Assembly: GCF_013127955.1 (NCBI RefSeq)
Contig: NZ_CP053435.1
Span: 2,108,001 to 2,172,000, forward strand
Reading direction: 5' to 3'
From: Spirosoma taeanense
Lineage (GTDB): Bacteria > Bacteroidota > Bacteroidia > Cytophagales > Spirosomataceae
DNA: 64,000 nt
The notes below the pieces were generated by a model. The model searched no databases and was not told where the DNA came from. It worked only from the letters and a program-made list of their open reading frames with translations. Positions 60,275 through 64,000 of the stretch are shown piece by piece (the first letter of the stretch is position 1; each line of letters begins with the position of its first letter). The position numbers and the translations under genes were made by a program.

Positions 60275-61987
60275 CTATAGCTTCATGCGATACCACTGGT
60301 AGCCGTAACCCGGTAACGACAGCGGATAAGCCCCGCCGGGGCCCGCTCGGACTTCGGTTTTCTCCAGCAGATTCACCAGCCGTTTGTCGGACTTCCCGGC
60401 CAGGGGCAGTTGCAACTGCTGGGTTTGGGTACTGAAATTATGCACCATCGCCAGCGACTGTCCCTGCCAGTCGTAGCGGATAGCCAGCACGTTCGGGTTG
60501 CCCGTGTCCAGAATCGTCGATGTGCCCAGCCCAATCTCGGGGCACTGTTTGCGCAGGTGGATCAGGTCCGAGATAAAGTTCAGCAACGAGGTCGAATCCT
60601 GACTTTCGGTGGCTACGTTCACGTTTGGGTAGCCGTATTCGCCCTGGCTGATTACGGGCTTTACGGGCTTGCTGCCGGTTGTAAAGCCGGCATTGGGCGC
60701 GTTTGTCCACTGCATGGGCGTCCGTACCGATTCGCTCTCTTTCAGTCGCAGATCGTCGCCCATCCCTATTTCTTCGCCGTATCGGATGACGGGCGTACCG
60801 GGCAGCGAAAACAGCAGGCTATACGCAAATCGAATCTGTCGCGGGTCGCCCAGCATGGGTGCCAGCCGACGACGGATGCCCCGGTCGTAGAGCTGCATGT
60901 TCTTCTGCGGGCCAAATCTAGCGTAGACTTCCTCACGCTGTTTATCGCTGAGTCGTCCGAGATCAATTTCGTCGTGGTTACGGAGAAAAATAGCCCATTG
61001 GGCCGCCGACGGAATATCCTTAGTAGCTTTCATGGCGTCGATAAATGGCTGTAACTGACCCGTTGCTAAAGCATAAAAGAGATACTGATTGGCATAGAAG
61101 TTGAACATCATCTGCATCCCCTTGTCATCCTCGCCGAAATAATCCTTCTGGTCCTCCGGCGCTACGTTGGCTTCGCCCAGCACAATCGCATCGCCCCGTT
61201 GCCACTGGATATACTTATGCAGCATATCAATGATCTCAAATTGCGGCTTATAGTCTTTCTTTTCGGGGTCGGCTATCTCGATCATAAACGGAACGGCGTC
61301 CAGCCGAAAACCCGACACGCCCGCATCGAGCCAGTGCTTGAGAATTTTCCGGATTTCCCGCTGCACAGCCGGATTCTGCGCGTTCAGGTCGGGCTGGAAG
61401 TTGTAAAAGCGGTGGTAGAAGTAAGCACCGGCCTGTTTGTCGTAGCTCCAGATTTCTTTCTGAACGCCCGGAAAGACCATACCTACGTCCCAGTTGTCGG
61501 GCTGTTTGTCAGACCAGACGTACCACGAGTGGTAAGGTGAGTTCTTGCTGCGACGCGCCTGCTGAAACCAATGATGCTGATCAGACGTGTGGTTGACGAC
61601 CATATCCATAATAACGCGGATGCCTCGCTGTCTGGCCTGACGCATAAACTCATCAAAGTCGGCGCGTGTACCGAGCCGGGTATCGATGCCGTAAAAATCG
61701 GCTACATCATAGCCATCGTCGCGGTTCGGCGTGGGCTGAAAAGGCGACAGCCAGATTACATCGACGCCCAGGTTTTTCAGGTAATCGAGTTGCTGGACAA
61801 GGCCCTGGAAGTCGCCAATACCATCGCCGTCAGAGTCTTTAAACACCTCCACATCGAGGTTGTAAATCAGGCTGTGTTTATACCATAATTCGGTTTTGAA
61901 GTCGGCCGGCAGGGGTTTTTCCGTAGCACTATGCTGCTGGCATTGCAGCAGTAAGCCAGCACATAAAATAAGAATCAACTTTTGCAT
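60275..61987 (-). CDS. GH13 TreS-like / oligo-glucosidase lipoprotein
   Basis: 570 residues. The N-terminal MQKLILILCAGLLLQC looks like a lipoprotein signal (Cys16), with Gln at -1 as in the 54124 protein. The GH13 core begins WYKHSLIYNLDVEVFKDSDG and DGIGDFQGL, the pattern of trehalose synthases (TreS) and oligo-1,6-glucosidases. Catalytic residues: Asp229 (GFRLDAVPF), Glu271 (VLGEANV) and His337-Asp338 (RNHDEID). MDMVVNHTSDQHHWF and RTPMQWTNAPNAGF are also family marks. It may isomerise maltose and trehalose outside the cytoplasmic membrane, unusual because TreS is normally cytoplasmic. Confidence 0.88.
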   Translation of the reverse strand: MQKLILILCAGLLLQCQQHSATEKPLPADFKTELWYKHSLIYNLDVEVFKDSDGDGIGDFQGLVQQLDYLKNLGVDVIWLSPFQPTPNRDDGYDVADFYGIDTRLGTRADFDEFMRQARQRGIRVIMDMVVNHTSDQHHWFQQARRSKNSPYHSWYVWSDKQPDNWDVGMVFPGVQKEIWSYDKQAGAYFYHRFYNFQPDLNAQNPAVQREIRKILKHWLDAGVSGFRLDAVPFMIEIADPEKKDYKPQFEIIDMLHKYIQWQRGDAIVLGEANVAPEDQKDYFGEDDKGMQMMFNFYANQYLFYALATGQLQPFIDAMKATKDIPSAAQWAIFLRNHDEIDLGRLSDKQREEVYARFGPQKNMQLYDRGIRRRLAPMLGDPRQIRFAYSLLFSLPGTPVIRYGEEIGMGDDLRLKESESVRTPMQWTNAPNAGFTTGSKPVKPVISQGEYGYPNVNVATESQDSTSLLNFISDLIHLRKQCPEIGLGTSTILDTGNPNVLAIRYDWQGQSLAMVHNFSTQTQQLQLPLAGKSDKRLVNLLEKTEVRAGPGGAYPLSLPGYGYQWYRMKL

Positions 61988-62199
61988 GGGGTGATGCGCG
62001 ACGTTATTAGCAGAGAAAAGGAAAGCGTATGTGCATAGGAGACAAACTCACCAGCGAACAATATTTCTTGTCGAATCCGGCCATTTTGATTGTCTGGTCC
62101 TGGCTACAACCCACTTCTGCGCGCGTAGACTGGTTTTTTGATAGGATTGTCAATCAATTGACTAACTCAAAAAGTTGCCTTTACGAAGCAACTTGAATC

Positions 62200-62886
62200 A
62201 TGAAAAAGGAAGAGATACGATTAGACGACTGGGAGCGTATCCTGTTCGGCATGGCTCCACCGGAATTTCTTTTCGAGACCCTGATCAGGTCATTGATTAT
62301 CTATTTTTTTCTGCTGGTTGTTCTGCGGCTGCTGGGCAAGCGCATGACCGGACAACTGACCTTAACCGAAATGGCGGTTATGGTAACGATTGGCGCCGTC
62401 ATTTCGCCTTCGTTCCAGGCGCCCGACCGGGGCATTGCCATGGGCATTCTGGCAATGCTTTGTACCCTGTTGTTTCAGCGGGGTACTACGTTGCTGGCGT
62501 TCGACAATAATAAAATCGAACAGCTCACGCAGGGCGAAACGAACATGCTGATCAAGGACGGAATTTTGCAGCTGGTAGCGCTGACGGCTTCCCGAATTTC
62601 CCGGCAGGAGTTGTTTGCCCGCCTGCGTGGAAAGAATATCTATAAAGTTAGTAAAGTAAAACGGCTGTACATGGAAGCCTCCGGCATATTCAGTATTTAC
62701 CTGGACGAAACCGATAAGCCGGGTTTATCAACCCTACCGCCCAATGATGAGGAAATTCGGCAGATCGAGCAGGTTGCGCCGGATACACTGGCCTGTACAA
62801 GCTGCGGAAACACCACAAAAATTGTTCAGGAACAACAACCCTGCTCCGTTTGCAATCAGATCGCCTGGACTACCGCCGTTTTATAA
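62200..62886 (+). CDS. DUF421 (YetF-like) membrane protein with zinc-ribbon tail
   Basis: 228 residues. The N-terminal ~100 residues hold three membrane helices with the DUF421 mark LLGKRMTGQLTLTEMAVMVT and QAPDRGIAMG. A cytoplasmic beta domain follows (EISR-type LFARLRGKNIYKVSKVKRLYMEASG). A C-terminal pair CTSCGN...CSVCN looks like a zinc ribbon. Function unknown in the family; some members act in sporulation or stress. Followed after 13 bp by a DUF421 paralogue on the same strand. Confidence 0.88.
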   Translation: MKKEEIRLDDWERILFGMAPPEFLFETLIRSLIIYFFLLVVLRLLGKRMTGQLTLTEMAVMVTIGAVISPSFQAPDRGIAMGILAMLCTLLFQRGTTLLAFDNNKIEQLTQGETNMLIKDGILQLVALTASRISRQELFARLRGKNIYKVSKVKRLYMEASGIFSIYLDETDKPGLSTLPPNDEEIRQIEQVAPDTLACTSCGNTTKIVQEQQPCSVCNQIAWTTAVL

Positions 62887-62899
62887 GGATTGATTAGTT

Positions 62900-63591
62900 A
62901 TGAAACCAGAAGAAATTCACCTGAACGACTGGGTACGTATACTGATTGGCGAAGTGCCCGGCACGTATTTCATTGAAATTGTTATCCGGATTGCCTTTGT
63001 ATATCTTCTGCTGAGCGTATCGATGCGGCTGATGGGCAAGCGGATGGCGGCTCAGATGAACCGAAATGAACTGGCTGCGCAGGTATCGCTGGCAGCTGCT
63101 ATCGGGATGCCAGTCTGGCGCCCGACCGGGGCTTGCTGCCGGCGGTTGTCATTGCATTCGTGATTGTTTCCGCTGAGCGGATAATTGCCTGGATTGCCTT
63201 CCGAAATCAGCGGTTCGAAGCCATCACCCAGGATGAGATCAGCGATCTGGTAAACAACGGGGTAATGCAGTTAAAGCATATGCGGGGCGCGCGCATACCT
63301 CGTGAAGGGTTGCTGGCCGAAGCGCGCACACTGGGTTTGTTTCACCTGGGCGAAATCAAGCGGCTGTACATCGAAGCCAACGGAAGCTTTACGCTGATCA
63401 AGGAAGTAACCCCAAAACCGGGGCTGTCAGTCATTCCGCTCTGGGATCGCGACTTTGCCCAGGAGCAGAAGCATGTAGCTGATGTCTTCGTATGCAATAA
63501 CTGCGGCAACCCCGAACAGACCACCCGCCGTCCTGGTTTCGCCTGTTCCAATTGCGATGATAACAACTGGGTGCAGGCAATCACGAAATGA
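62900..63591 (+). pseudogene. second DUF421 gene with a 1-nt frameshift
   Basis: From the ATG at 62900 the protein (MKPEEIHLNDWVRILIGEVP) is a paralogue of the upstream gene. Near 63113-63115 the reading leaves frame: AAAIGMPVWRPTG instead of the family's AAAIG-PV-APDRG. In the other frame it resumes as APDRGLLPAVVIAFVIVSAE and runs to 63591 with the beta domain and a C-terminal zinc-ribbon CNNCGN...CSNCD. One base missing before TGGCG explains it. Restored length ~230. Either decay or sequence error. Confidence 0.85.
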
Positions 63592-63722
63592 AGCCTACGG
63601 GCGGGCGGTAACGAATCTTCTTAAGGCTATGGACGTATAGAGTCGGAGTGGTTCGAATGCCATAGAATGAGGGAATCTGCTGTTTTTTCGCTATTTTTGT
63701 TTAGTATAATCCATTTAGAATA

Positions 63723-64000
63723 GTGAAGACAGCCACCGCAGCGAAACCCCAGAGCAAGAAAAACGAAACGCCCCTGAACCGCCAATACAACCAGATAAAG
63801 GCCAAGTATCCCGGTGCGTTGCTGCTGTTTCGGGTGGGTGATTTCTACGAAACGTTTGGTGAGGATGCCGTCAGGGCCAGCAAGATTCTGGGTATCACCC
63901 TGACCAAGCGTAACAACGGCGGCTCGAATGAAGAACTGGCCGGGTTTCCGCATCACTCGCTGGATACGCACCTGCCTAAACTGGTTCGGGCGGGCGAGCG
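63723..64000 (+). CDS. mutS: DNA mismatch repair protein MutS (5' part)
   Basis: The first ~92 residues; the gene runs past the window edge. The only available start is the GTG at 63723, because an in-frame TAG lies upstream at 63702. After a short basic N-tail come the MutS domain I marks: [51 protein letters not shown] and [19 protein letters not shown], including the Phe-x-Glu-type mismatch-contact segment (FYETF). Recognises base mismatches in DNA. Confidence 0.93.
   Translation, partial: MKTATAAKPQSKKNETPLNRQYNQIKAKYPGALLLFRVGDFYETFGEDAVRASKILGITLTKRNNGGSNEELAGFPHHSLDTHLPKLVRAGE

Noticed and set aside
1..64000. CRISPR array, phage or transposon genes
   Set aside because: No regularly spaced direct repeats with spacers, no transposase, integrase or phage structural genes seen.

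Overview
This 64 kb window looks like chromosomal DNA of a Cytophagales bacterium (Bacteroidetes), most like Spirosoma and its relatives. That placement is inferred from gene content and signals: DUF1080, PVC-type/ThuA, DUF421 and DUF349 proteins, many lipoproteins, few Shine-Dalgarno sequences, and several TAnnTTTG-type -7 boxes. The bulk is moderately GC-rich. Three patches are visibly AT-rich and look acquired: about 1-4340, 23.6-24.4 kb and 32.7-33.7 kb.

Layout. 1-4.4 kb: accessory segment with a decayed gene, an SDR/AraC pair, a VanZ-like protein and a rifampin ADP-ribosyltransferase fused to a TPR-like domain. 4.5-20.7 kb: an alpha-glucan and trehalose block (SusA-like and intracellular GH13 enzymes, a fused OtsA-OtsB trehalose synthase/phosphatase, a GH15 hydrolase). 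Inside it lies a molybdopterin oxidoreductase with a small helical partner, a TDT/SLAC1-type channel broken by an amber codon, and a voltage-sensor ion channel. 20.9-24.6 kb: two Tat-type hydrolases, then an AT-rich pocket with a nuclease-like gene beside a tRNA. That tRNA has a threonine anticodon (UGU) and a long, class II-like variable arm.

24.7-31.9 kb: DUF349 protein, pdxH, an MHS-type MFS transporter, a small membrane protein and acs. 32-41.6 kb: a frameshifted DUF1080 gene, an AlbA_2 protein, a PKD/beta-helix lipoprotein, DUF1624, DUF1080 and Kelch proteins, catalase and a quinone-oxidoreductase-like enzyme. 41.9-51 kb: FAS1 lipoprotein, xseA, pheS, two LytTR-only regulators, a beta-barrel protein, radA, DinB and an alpha/beta hydrolase. 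51-58 kb: an AraC regulator facing a sugar isomerase, a Gfo/Idh/MocA oxidoreductase and a 1270-residue ThuA/propeller/HEAT/CARDB/cupredoxin lipoprotein, probably a sugar-oxidation operon. 58-64 kb: orphan histidine kinase, Lys-rich basic protein, TrmH-type methylase, TreS-like lipoprotein, two DUF421 genes (the second frameshifted) and the start of mutS.

Two patterns cut across genes. (1) Five intergenic elements built from degenerate GAGTGAA heptads are arranged as inverted arms. All lie between adjacent genes of the same orientation, and three supply the 3' codons of the upstream gene. (2) Three otherwise well-conserved genes are broken by single-base lesions (an amber codon and two 1-nt deletions), and the first gene of the window is broken several times. 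This means either real decay or sequence error.
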